From contig OY294054.1 in the NCBI GenBank assembly GCA_958510825.1, positions 6,557,683 to 6,621,682 on the forward strand: DNA of 64,000 bases. Direction: 5' to 3'. Position numbers and translations under genes: made by a program. This stretch comes from Brachypterus glaber. Lineage: Eukaryota > Arthropoda > Insecta > Coleoptera > Kateretidae. The notes below the pieces were generated by a model, which saw nothing but the letters and a program-made list of their open reading frames with translations, ran no database searches and was not told the origin of the DNA. This document shows, one piece after another, positions 19,201-31,794 of the stretch (positions within the stretch are counted from its first letter, which is position 1; the number at the start of each line of letters is the position of its first letter).

Positions 19201-19209
19201 TGTTAACGT

Positions 19210-20052
19210 TTAAATATCCATATTTTGGAATTGGTTGGTCAGGTTTTCTGGACTTGGTTCTATCGGGGCCAGGTTGCCAGATTCCTGACTCTCTTCGGAG
19301 TTTAAATGATAAGTCCGAGAGTTTGAGGCTTGGTTAGAGCTACTAGTTGCGCGGTTAAAATAATGGGGATTGGGATTGTTAGCATTTTGTCTCTTAAAAC
19401 ACTCGTTTATTAGGTGCCCTGGTTTTTTGCAATAGTTACATGTCATTTGGCTCCTATTTGACGAAGAATTTTGTGAAAAATTTTGGCTTCTAGTTATCGG
19501 AGGGTTTTGTGGGATATTTTGGTATGTCTGGGTCGAGGGACCGCCGCTGGGCGGTTCCCTAGGTGGGTAGCGTCTAAAATTACTATTACTACTTTGGATA
19601 GGGGGGCTTGGTTTAGCCCGGTTAAGTCTTTGGGTTTCCAAGTACATTAACTGCGTTTCTCGATTTATCCGGGTGGCAGCTTCTATTAGGGAGTCCGGGT
19701 TTGAGGCCCGAACTATACTCCCTATTCTCGGATCTAAGCCTGTCAGAAGCATGTATAGACACATATAATCTATTATTAGTCTTTGGGCATACTTCTGATC
19801 AGCACTAAGCTGTTGTCGATTTATTGCCGCATGCAATTTCGAATTGTGATTTTGGACTCTGTTAGTATAACTAAGGGCGGATTCATTAACGCCTTGCCTA
19901 ACCAATTGGAGGTCATGAATAAGACCCGAAAGATCTCTTGTGTCGCCAAAATGGGCGAGAAGAAGATCTTTGATTGAAGCCCACGTTACTAGACTTCTAC
20001 TATTTACGAGTTGCGACGCGCGGCCGCGTAATTTGTTTTTTATGTGAACCAT
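19210..20052 (-). pseudogene. Gypsy gag with one CCHC zinc knuckle, N-terminus decayed
   Basis: 280 codons from the first ATG. Capsid-like helices (DLLLAHFGDTRDLSGLIHDL, LIIDYMCLYMLLTGLDPRIG) precede a Cys-x2-Cys-x4-His-x4-Cys knuckle (CNYCKKPGHLINEC) and a Ser/Asn/Pro-rich tail. The frame continues upstream without an ATG (INGDQVLLNFFITACDTAQQ), a typical gag start, to a TAA at about 20165, so the true N-terminus is lost to nonsense changes. Assembles the intracellular particle in active relatives. Confidence 0.8.
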
Positions 20053-20810
20053 TAATAAAAATTGCTGTTGACCAACAGCGATTTGTTGTGCTGTATCGCA
20101 CGCGGTGATAAAAAAGTTGAGAAGTACTTGATCCCCATTGATAATTTTGTAAGAGGGAATTTACGGGAATTGAAGAAAATGATTGCACTAACCTTTGTTT
20201 TGTTCGTCTGATGTCCAATAGGGCCCTATGGTTGTTTTCTTGCTGTCTGTTGATTGCAAAACACTTGGAAGGATGGATGGAAGTTTATTACCCGAATTCA
20301 CTTTAATTGTATTGACTATTCATGCTAATTTTATAGTAAAGTGTCTCTATCCCCTGATTGGTCTGCACATGATCACGAGATCCAGTGCAAACGTAGGCAA
20401 CCCAATATACATACCCAAGTATATTTGGTAGCCTAAGCTTATCAATAAATATATTAAATACTGGGATTTAACACCCATCGTACTCAGGTATTAGAGCGAA
20501 AATTTCTGCAAGTTTATAGGGTTCCAACAATTGTTAACTCGCTGAGGAGCCTTCTTGTTTTGTCACGGTTTGTTCTGGGTCAGACATTGTTTCTAGGTAA
20601 GGGAAAAAGTTCGTAAAACAAAATAAAAAGGACAGGAGGAAAGAGAAATAAAATAAAATATATATACGCTGTACACGATAAAATAAAAAGATTCAACTTA
20701 CATTAGTGTCCTTTTTTCCATTTGAACTCGCGCACTCGAACTGGAGCTGATTCAATCACTTTAAAGAGTAGGACTCACACGCTAGTTACTCCGTTCACCA
20801 ACGCTAAGTG

Positions 20811-20829
20811 AATCCTACCGACTGCGCCA
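20811..20829 (-). promoter_or_regulatory. Primer-binding site complementary to tRNA-Ser
   Basis: Minus-strand TGGCGCAGTCGGTAGGATT directly follows the LTR end AATT. Its complement is the 3' end of insect tRNA-Ser including CCA, the primer used by 17.6/297-type elements. This fixes element orientation and the inner edge of the LTR at 20830. Confidence 0.85.
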
Positions 20830-21152
20830 AATTTTTTATAACCCCGAATTGAAACTTGGGTTTTAAAAAAAGATTTTATTTATTAATTAAAAGAACGAGT
20901 AACTTAGTCTAGATTCTAAAATATAATGCCTCTATATAAAACAAAGTTATTCTTAAATACTAAATGGGACTGCTGAGATGGCATTTCTCACAGCTCGAGA
21001 CCTCCCACGGTGTTATTACATTGTTGCACTGCTGTCTCAGCAGCTTTGGGCACGCTCAAGTCTGGTACGTGCCTTATCGCTGTTTTGATATAGGTGGGTT
21101 CAGATATAGTTTAGTTTAGTTTAGTTTAGTTTAGTTCAGTGCGGGGTTCACT
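20830..21152 (-). repeat. Gypsy 5' LTR (outer edge tentative)
   Basis: Inner edge set by the PBS. On the minus strand it carries a TATA-like TATATAG (20933-20939) and an AATAAA polyadenylation signal (20875-20880), in the right order for U3-R-U5. A start at AGTGAACCC (21152) matches the AGT...AATT ends of 17.6-like LTRs. A (GTTTA)n-like tract lies at 21112-21135. No second LTR was found at the left end to confirm the limit. Confidence 0.5.
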
Positions 21153-21323
21153 ACCCTCAACACCTGGTCCCTAGGGACCTTTGTGTTAACCGCACAGATC
21201 TCCTCATAACATCCCTGTTTCTTTTATAAAGTCCAGGTATGGTTTCAGGGGAGTGTTCATGATCTCGTTTGGTTCCAGCGAGTCGTTCCCAAAGTACCTC
21301 CATGTTAGCACCATTGGAGATGG

Positions 21324-21523
21324 NNNNNNNNNNNNNNNNNNNNNNNNNNNNNNNNNNNNNNNNNNNNNNNNNNNNNNNNNNNNNNNNNNNNNNNNNNNNN
21401 NNNNNNNNNNNNNNNNNNNNNNNNNNNNNNNNNNNNNNNNNNNNNNNNNNNNNNNNNNNNNNNNNNNNNNNNNNNNNNNNNNNNNNNNNNNNNNNNNNNN
21501 NNNNNNNNNNNNNNNNNNNNNNN
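21324..21523. other. Assembly gap of 200 N
   Basis: Run of N. Bases on either side are not obviously related; open frames drawn across it are meaningless. The left flank (21153-21323) includes a minus-strand reading MVLTWRYFGNDSLEPNE that looks coding but could not be assigned. Confidence 0.99.
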
Positions 21524-22480
21524 GTGCCAAACGTATACCACAGGGTGATATTTTGATAATTAAAGCCAATTTATGTAAATATTATTCTGATGGTAAAATA
21601 ATATTCACAGAACTGTTGGAAAGTTGGTTACACTTGCACAACTAGCTCAGCAGAGAGATTCTTACTTTTGGGGTTGTCATATGTGGGATTTTTTATATAT
21701 AATTAATTTTGGACTTAAAACTATATTTATCAAAATAAGTAAAGTTTAGGAAAAATGTTTATATCATATGAATGTTTGGGTTATATTAAAACAAATTAAA
21801 ATAGATTGACATATGAGTTTATATTAAATAAATTGAATATTTTCGTAAAAATTACAAAAATTGACAGTTAAATGTTTCTTTAAAAATGTAATGAGTATGC
21901 AAAATTTAAAATGTGACAAAATATGGGTATTTTATGAAAAATGGCAAATCTTCATAAAACACAAATACTTAAATTAATAATAAAAATGTTTACGACCTGA
22001 ATTATAATCCTTGGATCCAATTCTGAGATTTTCCGATGATAAACCATGAACTGACGGAACAAAATTTGTCAACCAGCGTACGCTTAAATATGACAAAATT
22101 CCATAAATATTCTCCAATTCTGGTTTCCAGCTTCAAAACATGCAATATTACGTATTCATCTGCTTTTGATGGCAAAGGATGATTAAAATATATACGGATT
22201 TCCAAAAAGATTATGATTTCCTTGTCTCGATAAAATAGATGATTTCTCGCTAAATTTGATGTATATTTCTTGAAAATATATTTAATACTCATCAAAGGAT
22301 GTATTAAAAATAGTTATTTCCATTAATAAACGTTGGATGAATGATATTTGTTTGTAAAAATTAAAGAAAAGTATTTCCTTTTTTACGACGCCATTTTGAA
22401 ATACATGTGGTTGCGGTGAAATTTCAAAAAGTAGTACATTAAAAATGCTGATACTAAGAATACTAAAAAGTATAAAACTA
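21524..22480. other. AT-rich DNA, no gene recognised
   Basis: Very AT-rich. A minus-strand frame at 22002-22295 (97 codons) shows no recognisable motif and is treated as chance. Nothing else supported. Confidence 0.5.
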
Positions 22481-22610
22481 ATAAAACTGAATAAAACTAA
22501 ATAAAACTGAATAAAACTGAATAAAACTGAATAAAACTGAATAAAACTGAATAAAACTGAATAAAACTGAATAAAACTGAATAAAACTGAATAAAACTGA
22601 ATAAAACTGG
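22481..22610 (+). repeat. 10-base microsatellite-like array ATAAAACTGA x13
   Basis: Thirteen consecutive 10-base units, nearly all identical. No spacers. Confidence 0.98.
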
Positions 22611-23613
22611 CCTGAAAAAGAATAAAACATTCTTTTACTATATTTTCAATTAAAACAATTAAAATTCAATTACCTTAAGGTTGTATATCGGCCATCAGTA
22701 ATTTAACCCCAAACACACGTGCGTTGAGATATGTTTAAAATTTGACTGAGAGAAAACGCAGTACGAATTTTAGCTTGTAGCGCACGCATGACGTCACTCC
22801 TTTAAAGAGGGCGCTTAAAAATATAAATCTCAAATTCCAACAATTATACTTTATTTTGTTATTATAATTAAACCAATATGTTATTAATTATAAAACAAAC
22901 ATGTACAATTAATAAAATACAATTAATAATTGGTTTCTTAATTAATTTCAGTTATTAACAAAATAGCGAGCCCTGTAAATATCGGTAAATGTAGTAAACT
23001 AGTAGAACTTCGATTTTAGTTTAATAGAAAATACCTAGATGGCAGTTATTTCTATTTTCATAAAATGTAATTAATTAATTACCAAAAGTATCTAATAATT
23101 ATAAATTAACAAAAATACTCGACAAACTGTAAGAATTTCATAATAATTGTAATCACAACTTTAATTAAACAAAAATATTTCATACGATACAAAAGATTTC
23201 CTGAATTACCGACATTAGGATTTTGACAATCAACCAAAACATCGAATATTTTATTGAATGAAATTTTAAAGTATTTTTACATGAAAATGATGTGTTTATC
23301 AAAGAAAACAACGTACTAGTCCATAAAATGAGTTCAAAAGGAATTACTTAAAATGTATACAAAATTGTGCAAATTTTTGAGGTTATAAAAAAACAAAACA
23401 TTTCTGAAAAATGTTAATTTTACTAAGGAAAAGTGATTCAAACATTATAATAAGGTAAGCTTTTATTAATAAACGGATAATTAACTGTTCTTTCATATTA
23501 ATAAGCCATGTCAACAAATAAATTCAACATAAATCATATTTAACATATGTCGGATAGACTAAGTTATACTACAAATTAAAAAAACAAAGTAACAGTCCCA
23601 CAGCACTGTTACA
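22611..23613. other. AT-rich DNA with a short GC-containing motif cluster
   Basis: No gene. Around 22,715-22,815 lie CACACGTGCGTTGAG, CGCACGCATGACGTCA (a CRE-like site) and AGAGGGCGCTT; these could be a small repeat terminus, as AGAGGGCGCTA-type ends occur in the foldback element to the right. Confidence 0.35.
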
Positions 23614-25087
23614 CTACCTAGAAAAAGTGAATACGGTGCAGGGTAGCCCAAAACTTCCCCTTTATGGGCTATTTAAATCTCGCTGGGAACGAGAGTTGTT
23701 TTTCAAAAAAATGCATTTTAAGTAAGGTCTGCAGCTACGGTCACAGGGCACTAAAATTAAAATATTTCTTGAAATATAAGACTTTTCATGCAAATATTCA
23801 ATGGGTATGTTATCTTTACCGAAGTTTTTCAATAAAAACTTAATAAAATAAATAAGAGGTTATACAGAGGTCATAAAGAGTACATTTAAAGGTTATAAAG
23901 CTACCCTGTAGTTTAATTATGTTTTCTCATTTCATTTTACTCAAACCAACTAAAAAACTTTATTTTACCTTAAATACATAAAAAATGTTTAATTGACGTT
24001 GTCATTTTTTTGTAAAAATATAAGCAAAAAGATTTTTTTCAATCTTTAGCGTTTTTTTTTAATTATTTTTTTTAAAGTTCGTTACTTGTAAATACTTTAA
24101 AAATTATAATAAAAATAAATTTTATTAAATCAAGTAGCCTTGCAGTTGACATTTATTTACACAACAAATATGAAAATATTGTGTTTTGTGATTGCCTTTT
24201 AGAAAGTTACGTATAAAAGGTTAAGTTTAACTCGGTTTTCTAGTAATTAAGTATTGGTTTGTTTTATAGTGTATTTATCGGTGTTTTTACTTTAAAATTG
24301 TTCATTTTTAAAAAAGTCCAAACCACATGCCTCGATGAAACATGTGGACCATATAAACCAAGAAACATACAGGGAGTATTTCTTTTGAATTCTCTTACTG
24401 AAGATGTCAGTAATATTATAAAATCTAAAGATACCAAACGACCCAACTAACTAATAAGTGTTTCTTTTTTTTTTGTTTATATTTTAACAAGGGAACGTTC
24501 AAGTATTACGTAACGCAAATTTTGATCATATACCATTAAGATGGGCGTAACACTCCAAAATGCCCCCCCCCCAGGAGCGTTACGTAATACTTGAACGTTC
24601 CCCAATGAGTGAGAATACTTTCCCAAAAAAGTAAAATTAATGAGTTAAATAATTAATATTTTTTGTGATTTTGTGATTCCAATACTTTCTTCATAAAAAA
24701 GTAACAAAGTCTTTTAAGCTTTTTTATGTATTTTAGGTAAAATAAAGTTTTTTAGTTGGTTTAAGTAAAATTAAATGAGAAAACATAGTTTAACTACAGG
24801 GTAACTTTATGGCCTTTAAATGTACTCTTTATGACCTCTATATAACCTCTTATTTATTTTCTTAAGTTTTTATTGAAAAACTTCGGTAAAGATAACATAC
24901 CCATTGAATATTTGCATGAAAAGTCTTATATTTCAAGAAATATTTTAATTTTAGTGCCCTGTGACCGTAGCTGCAGACCTTACTTAAATTGCATTTTTTT
25001 GAAAAACGACTCGCGTTCCGAGATCTAAATAGCTAATAAAGGGGAAGTTTTGGGCTATCCTGCACCGTATTCACTTTTTCTAGGTAG
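23614..25087. mobile_element. Foldback element with ~380-base inverted arms
   Basis: The left arm starts CTACCTAGAAAAAGTGAAT (23614) and runs to about 23,990; the right arm is its reverse complement from about 24,700 to 25,087 (ends TTTTTCTAGGTAG). Arms share blocks such as CTGCAGCTACGGTCACAGGGC and GTTTTTCAATAAAAACTTA with a few mismatches. No transposase frame lies between them. The right arm continues to 25,168 with GCGCCCTCTACTGGTAA, absent at the left. Confidence 0.8.
24491..24603. mobile_element. 113-base MITE
   Basis: Near-perfect 26-base terminal inverted repeats: GGGAACGTTCAAGTATTACG and, at the other end, its complement ending ACTTGAACGTTCCC. It lies between the arms of the larger foldback element. 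A terminal fragment of the same family is at about 37,650-37,672. Target duplication uncertain. Confidence 0.85.
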
Positions 25088-25197
25088 CCATGCTTATTCG
25101 AGTTTTTTTAGTTTAAAAAAGTGCCATTTTTAGCCCAAAATTGACAATAGCGCCCTCTACTGGTAAGTTTTTATTGAAAAACTTTATTAAATATAAC
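25088..25197. repeat. Right-arm extension and start of a second, adjacent copy
   Basis: After the foldback right arm, TGCTTATTCGAGTTTTTTTA to GCGCCCTCTACTGGTAA ends one unit at about 25,168. GTTTTTATTGAAAAACTTTA then restarts the inner part of the same arm, which is cut by a LINE fragment and resumes at about 26,346. Confidence 0.65.
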
Positions 25198-26345
25198 ATA
25201 CATAGTTTTGTAAATTGTATATATAAACTTTTAGATAATGGAGAATTTGTTGGCGGACTTCTGTTCGACCTCTCCCGTGCGTTTGACTCTTTGAAGCTTG
25301 AGTTTGTCGAAACCAAGTTGTACGAGTTAGGCTTTAGAGGTTGTATTCTAATGTTTGTAAAATATTATAATTCTTCTTCAAGTTACTTTGATATTAGCTC
25401 AGGAATTCCTCAAGGATCAGTACTAGGACCATTAATATTCTTATTATTTGTTAACGATTTGCTCCTACATATACAAGCTCGAACTTTTTCAGATTTAAAA
25501 TTACTTATTGCTACTGTAATGAAGGAGTTTAATAAATGGTGTAGAACAAATATGCTTATACTAAATCTGGATAAGACAGAATGTCTTTATTTTTATAATG
25601 GAGCTCGTGTTGAAATGAAAGAAGCCGTATTAGATATATTTGTGGAAAATACCGTTATAAGCCCAAAAAATAATGCAAAGTTCCTAGGTTTGGACTTTCT
25701 AGACAGTAATATGAGATGGAGCAGTCATATAGATCTAGTATGTAAAAAATTAAAAAAATAATTTTTCGCTGTCTCTCGAGTCAAGTCCATGTTGGACATT
25801 CAGGGTCTTATTAATATATACTATGCATTGGTTTTTAGTCATTTAACTTATAATGTGGTTCTGTGGAGTAATGCTTCTACTATTAACAGAGCATTTATTT
25901 TGCAGAAGCGCATTATTAGGCTAATGTTTGGTCTAAAATCTAGGCATTCTTGCAAGCCAATATTTACTAAATATAATATGCATATAATATTCCATGCATC
26001 TATATGTTTAAAACACTGCTTCTAACCAAGGAAAACTCGGAGTTAAAGCATGGCGTTGTCTCAAGACACAGTGAAACTTTGACTATTCCGAAGCATAAAT
26101 CTGCATTGTTTAGATCCTCTCCAACATATAGCGGTATCACCCTGTATAACAAACTACCCCTTTACTTGAGACAAATTCGTAGTCCAAATATATTTAAATA
26201 TAGGGTAAAAGCGTTTCTTACAAACAAAAGTTATTACACAGTCAAAGAGTACTTAGAAGATATAACTATAGATTAATGTCAACTTATTTATTTATTTGTA
26301 TATTTGTACGGTGGCAGTAGTACAAATAAAGATTTCTAATTCTAA
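25198..26345 (+). pseudogene. Non-LTR reverse transcriptase fragment inserted in a foldback copy
   Basis: Plus-strand RT remnants: GLLFDLSRAFDSL, SSGIPQGSVLGPLIFLLFVNDLL, then WCRTNMLILNLDKTECLYF and a C-terminus TYSGITLYNKLPLYLR. The catalytic FADD block is missing between NDLLLHIQAR and TFSDLKLLI, an internal deletion. An in-frame TAA occurs at 25759-25761 and a frameshift near 26,000. The 3' end has AATAAA and a short TTCTAATTC repeat tail, then the interrupted foldback arm resumes, so the LINE is 5'-truncated and younger than that arm. Clade not decided. Confidence 0.8.
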
Positions 26346-26625
26346 TTCATTAAATATCTGCAAGAAAAGTCTTCTATTTTAAAAAATATTTCAACTTCAG
26401 TGTCCTGTGACCGTAGCTGCAGACCTTAATTAAATTGCATTTTTTCGAAAAACGACTCTCGTTCCGAGCGAGATATAAATAGCCCATAAAGGGGAAGTTT
26501 TGGGCTATCCTGCACCGTATTCTCTTTTTCTAGGTAGCCATGCTTATTCGAGTTTTTTTAGTTTAAAAAAGGGCGATTTTTGGCTGAAAATCGACAATAG
26601 CGCCCTCTACTGGTAAAACTATTAT
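26346..26625 (+). repeat. Third right-arm copy of the foldback family
   Basis: Same sequence as 24,915-25,168, through GTGACCGTAGCTGCAGACC and GGGGAAGTTTTGGGCTATCC to GCGCCCTCTACTGGTAA. Completes the copy interrupted by the LINE fragment. Confidence 0.8.
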
Positions 26626-27687
26626 TTATTTTTTACATGTTTTAATTTGTAAAAATAGGAAGTAGTTTGTGTCTAAATATGAAATTAATTGAATTTCAAA
26701 CTATTTTTTTATTTAAGAAAAACGAAATTCGGTATTTTTTTTTCGTCCGACCTAACTTCAAAAATGCCCATGAACCAAACCAGGGACTAACTAAAAAAAT
26801 AAAATTGGTTCGGGGTAAGAAAAGGTGTAGAAAATGAATTAAATACTTTTGATCCAATTTAAAAATGTGATGTAGACCGATCGTTCGATTCTATTGAGAT
26901 TTCGTAGTTAAGTCTTCATCCAAAATAGAGCTTCCAATAGAAATTTGATCGCAAACCTTTTCAAATGATTCAGAATAATCTGGTATAGATTCAATATCTT
27001 CATTGCCCTAATTTACAGGCACACATAGTTCAAAATTAAAACTTTCATTGCTTATTTTGGAAAGTTCTAATGATTTAGATAACATATAGTTTAGGAGATT
27101 CTATATCCATGCTAGTTTCGCTTGAAGTATTTATGTCAGAAGGTAAATAATTCGATTCTGACTCAGATCTGACGAAAAAAGAATCCATTTCTTCATATTC
27201 TAAAAAAAAACATGCCGTAAGGATATACAGGTAATCCACTGATTTTGTATATACTTGGAGTTAGAATTTTCATTATCTTACTAAACTAAATAAGTCTCGA
27301 GTTATAAACCGATGTCAGTACTCATTTATTATTAAATTTTATTGAATCGTTGTGTATTGAGAAAGGTCAATAACGCAGGCACAAAAAAGTGCGCGGAGCC
27401 CAAAAAGCGGCATATACCGGGCGAGTTTCAGTCCATGGACACCCCCAACTTTGGAATTGTTTTCAGTCTGATCAAAGCAATTTTTTTGTAGCCTATAAAA
27501 TGGCCTACAAAATAATTTTTTTGCACTTCCGGTTTCGCAGGAAACCAAGGCAATTTTATTTTTTATAATAACACCCAACAAAGCCGAGTCGGTCGATACA
27601 TAGTAAAGTATCCACGTTAGAGAAAAAAATTAAAGGAAAAAGTTGTATGGTTTTTAAAAAGGCATATTCTAAAAATATTTTGAAATA
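26626..27687. other. AT-rich DNA, no gene recognised
   Basis: No coding signal. A minus-strand 80-codon frame at 27339-27581 has no recognisable content. Confidence 0.5.
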
Positions 27688-27827
27688 TACAGGACGGTCC
27701 TCTTAGGGTGGGTAACATCTACTTATTTTTTTTAATGGAATGCTATATTTTTTATTATGTCATGTTATTTATCATTAAAATGCCTTTATTCTGTTAATAT
27801 TGTATGGGTCTATTATTTATAGTTTTT

Positions 27828-27828
<1 letters not shown>

Positions 27829-27892
<64 letters not shown>
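27829..27892. repeat. (AT)n and poly-T microsatellite
   Basis: About 25 AT dinucleotides followed by a T run. Confidence 0.98.
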
Positions 27893-28422
27893 GAGAAAAA
27901 ATACATTTTTAGTGAGACAGTAGTAAGATAAAACCTTTTCCAATTTAGTTTTTGTCGAAAATTAATAAAATTTTGCAAGCTTATCTTGAAAGGGTGTATC
28001 TAATTACTTTTATGTGCAAAAAATAAAATATCTTATACAATAATAATCAATTTTTTTTTCATTGATAAGCATTCTATACCGGTCAAACTTCTAGAACATA
28101 TTATTAGTACTTTTTAAAAAGAATTACTTTCAATTTCAATTCTTGTTTTATTGCCGACTTCGACTTCAGTTTTCGGCAGACAAGAAGTGACTTTTAACCA
28201 GCTATAACTCGGTTCGAATGTGTTTTTTTATGAGCTGTATTTTTGTTTATCACAATTTGTTTGTTAAAACCTAAGGTTTTTGAGTTATTCGTGATAAATC
28301 GTTCAAAAACATGCATTTTTTCGATGAGAACCGAAAATTTTCAATCATGTACACTGTACAGGGTGTCATAGCTTTCTGTCAAAGTACGAAAGTAGTTGTT
28401 AGTAGTAGTAGTAGTGCAGAAC

Positions 28423-29903
28423 TACAGGGTGTGCCAGAAAAATGGTACATGCACAACATATGTTTTTTTTAATGGAACCCCCAGTATATATTATTATTTT
28501 TAAATTCTACGTCGAATTCCAAATCTTTTAATATGTAACAACCTATGTCTATCTCCAATAGTTTTTGAGTTATTTCGATTTTAACGAAAAAATTGCCATA
28601 ATCAAGCAATGGCCAAAACATCGTGTGTCCTAACCTTTTAGAGTTATGATTTTAAAGATTTTTGTTAATTTTAAGGAAAGCTTATTCTTTCCTCTAAAAA
28701 TAGAGTAATCTCAAAAAAATATACAGGATGTCTCAGAATGCAATACAAAGTTGAAGAAATTCAAATGCCGGTAAGTCACTTTTTTTCAATTGGCACCCTA
28801 TGTATTATTTTGTTTTAAATAAATAGAAAACTAAATTCTCCTTTAAATGAGTATGGGGTTCGTATACTTAAAGTAAACAGTTTTGGAGATATTTGCAAAA
28901 AACCTCGCAAAAATCATAAAAAATGTGGTATTTAGGTCAAATTTTATATGCATTAAACATAGTTACCCAAAAAATTTAACTAATGGTTTTTGTGGTTATA
29001 TAAAATAAAAATGTCATATGACATTAAATTAAAAAATTAAAAAAAAATTAAATCAAAAAATAAATTTTAAATTTTTATTTTTGTTTGAATTAGACGCCTA
29101 TGGCATTTTTATTTTATATAACCATAAAAGCCATTAGTTAAATATATTTTTTTGGGCAACTATTTTATATATATATATAATCTGTTTCCCTTTTGTACCC
29201 TGTAGGGTGTAGGGATTTTAATTTTACTCTTTTATAAATTTATTCCAGTCTTTTTTATTTTTGGCTAATCTTTTTGCATCCATCCATTCTATTCCCCTGT
29301 TGTTAAAAATTTTTCCAATAGCGTTGTCCCATGTTTCTTTTGGTCTGCCTCTTATCTTCTTTTCTGCACTCTTTGTCTCCCAACTATTTTAATGCATAAT
29401 AAATTTGACCTAAAAACCACATTTTTTATGGTTTTTGCAAGGTTTTTTTGCAAATATCTCCAAAACTGTTTACTATATACGAACCTCATACTCATTTAAA
29501 AGAGAATTTATTTAAAATAAAAAATATATATGTGCCATTTAAAAAAAGTGACTTACGGGCATTTGAATTTCTTCAACTTTGTATTGCATTCTGAGACATC
29601 CTGTATATTTTTTTGAGATTACTTTATTTTTAAAGGAAAGAATGGGCCTTCCTTAAAATTAACCCAAATTTTTAACATCATAACTCTAAAATGTTAGTAG
29701 ATATGATATTTTGGCCATTGCTTGATTATGGCAACTTTTTCGTTAAAATCGAAATAACTCAAAAACTATTGGAGATAGACATAGGTTGTTACATATTAAA
29801 AGATTTGGAATTTAATGTAGAATTTAAAAATAATAAAATATACAGGGTGTTCTATTTAAAAAACATATGTTGTGCATGTACCATTTTACTGGCACACCCT
29901 GTA
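28423..29903. mobile_element. Foldback element A with ~550-base inverted arms
   Basis: Ends TACAGGGTGTGCCAG and its complement CTGGCACACCCTGTA. Both arms contain matching blocks (ATGGTACATGCACAACATAT; ATACAGGATGTCTCAGAATGC; CCAAAACTGTTTACT-like) in inverted order. About 200 bases at 29,180-29,385 in the right arm are absent from the left (CTTTTGGTCTGCCTCTTATC) and look like a separate small insertion. No transposase; mobilised in trans if at all. Confidence 0.8.
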
Positions 29904-31552
29904 CTTTTGAAAATATTTTCCGAAGTTGCACATGTTAACCCCCTATAAGAATACTTACCAAAAGTTTTAAAAAATAGTTAACAAACAACTAATTTATTAC
30001 TTTGACATCAAGCTGGGACAACCCTGTATAACTCAAAAAGTATTGACTTAACGATATAAATTTTGAGTATAACAATTTCCACCCTCGAGAAGGGGTGATA
30101 TTCACCCCCAGGGAAAAGCACCATTTTTTAATAGGTAAGCTTTTTTATACAGGGCGGGCCATCTAAGACGTACAGGGCGATTTTTGGCGTTATTTCTAAA
30201 GCTACCAATTTAAAATTGATTCTATTGATTAAAGACCCAATAAGCTATAAATCTGACTAAACTAAATTTTTTAACTAGCTTTGGTTTTGGAGTTACGGTC
30301 ATATGAAACTGAATTTAAACTGTTGCGTTTTCTTTAACGTTCCACACTTTCCATAACTAATAACGTTAGTTTTAAGACAAAAAACTGAAATTAAAAAATA
30401 GTTATTTTTAAAATTTTCTAACAGTGTATGAATTGAAAGCAAGTAGATAAAGCTTGCTGTGACACTTTACTAAATCTTGTAAAATGACAATTCACTTGTC
30501 AGTGGTTTGAATAATTTTGAAAATGTTAGTTTTTTATTTATGAACAAGAAAAATACTAATAAATAAATAGATATTTAGAAAAATAAAATAATAGCATGTA
30601 TTAGGAAGTTACAGTTTGTAAACCATGGTTTGGCGAAAAATTATTATTCAGTGAGAAGTTTTAAAATTATAACTTGGAAGTGATAAAAGATTATAAATAA
30701 GCAAGAAAAGCCTGGTGCATGTTTATTTTTCATAAAAATGGTGCAGTTTTACCTCGAGTTTTACTTAAATTTGGGTTTTACTTAACTAAATTATACTTCT
30801 AATTGATTAACTTAAATAAAAATTCAATAACGTATCTATTTAGCTTTTTTTATTTGTTTTTAGTTATAAATTTATTGTGTAGACCTTATTTTTATAAAAG
30901 TTCTTAAAACGTTCAAAAACTACATGTATCCATTCAAATTATGCTGGTTCGTGTAAAATTCAGAAGCACTTTTAACTGATTCCTATTTTTTAATCCATTT
31001 TTCACTAATTTATCAAAAAAATAAGTTTATTTCTTAATTTCGAACATAGTTATTGCGAAAGAAAAAGTCAGTTGACATCATAGGTAAAATAACTTGACAT
31101 TTATGAAAGAAGAAGAAATTTTATTACAGCAAACTAAATAAAATCATTTTATTTAAATACACTGTAAGAAAATTTTAAAATTATTAATTTTTCAATTTAG
31201 AGTTTTTGTTTAAAAAATTGCGTTACTAGTTACAAAAAGTATTGAACGTTAAAGAAAAAGCAACATTTTTTTAGATTTTCAAGTTTTTAACTAAACTTTA
31301 TCATTGAAATTCAGTTTCATATGGCCGCAACTCCAAAATAAAAATTAAAAAGTTTTGTTTGGTCAGAGTAATAGCTTATTGGGTCTATAATCAATAGTTT
31401 TAATTTTAAATTGATAGCTTTAGAAATAACGCCAAAAAATGCCCTATACGTCTTAGATGGCCCGCCCTGTATACAGGGTGATCAATAACTGGCATCCAAA
31501 AATATAAAAAAAAGTTCTTATAAAGATTGGTCCGGAAATGAGCCCTAAGGGA
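29773..31552. repeat. 1.78-kb direct duplication, copy 1
   Basis: Covers the right end of foldback A, all of foldback B and the left terminus of C. Recurs from 31795 with almost no differences, apart from a few point changes (for example TAAGAATAC versus TTAGAATAC) and a 10-base loss. Copy 1 lacks the 2.07-kb element D. Confidence 0.9.
30148..31471. mobile_element. Foldback element B
   Basis: Ends TACAGGGCGGGCCATCTAAG and its complement CTTAGATGGCCCGCCCTGTA. Inverted arms include AGCTACCAATTTAAAATTG versus CAATTT-type complement and GTTTCATATGGCCG / CGGTCATATGAAAC. Interior AT-rich, no coding frame. Confidence 0.8.
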
Positions 31553-31794
31553 ACTGGTTCTTCGAAGATGGACATATTGAATGGGGAACAAAAAAAGCAC
31601 CACTAAAATTTTAATGCTGCAGAGTGATTCTTCATTTAAAACTAAACAAAAAAGTATTCTTTACTAAAACACCTAAATTTAATATTAAAGGAGTAATAGC
31701 GTTTTAAAAATTAACATGGTGGCACGAAATGTTACTTCCTCTTAATTGCATTTTTTTTTAAAACGGTTGCTCCTACAGTGTTACACTATATGAC

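Larger units (their letters stand above)
11350..21152 (-). mobile_element. Ty3/gypsy LTR retrotransposon (17.6/297-like), degraded, interrupted by a LINE
   Basis: On the minus strand, from right to left: 5' LTR, primer-binding site, gag, protease, reverse transcriptase, RNase H, macro domain, then integrase after a 3.7-kb LINE insertion. The 3' LTR and the integrase C-terminus are missing; the element ends abruptly near 11350-11370 against the low-complexity tract. Two in-frame stops and several frame changes show it is inactive. Confidence 0.85.

Noticed and set aside
21204..21645. Open frames across the N run
   Set aside because: Unknown bases prevent any reading; the flanks alone are too short to assign.
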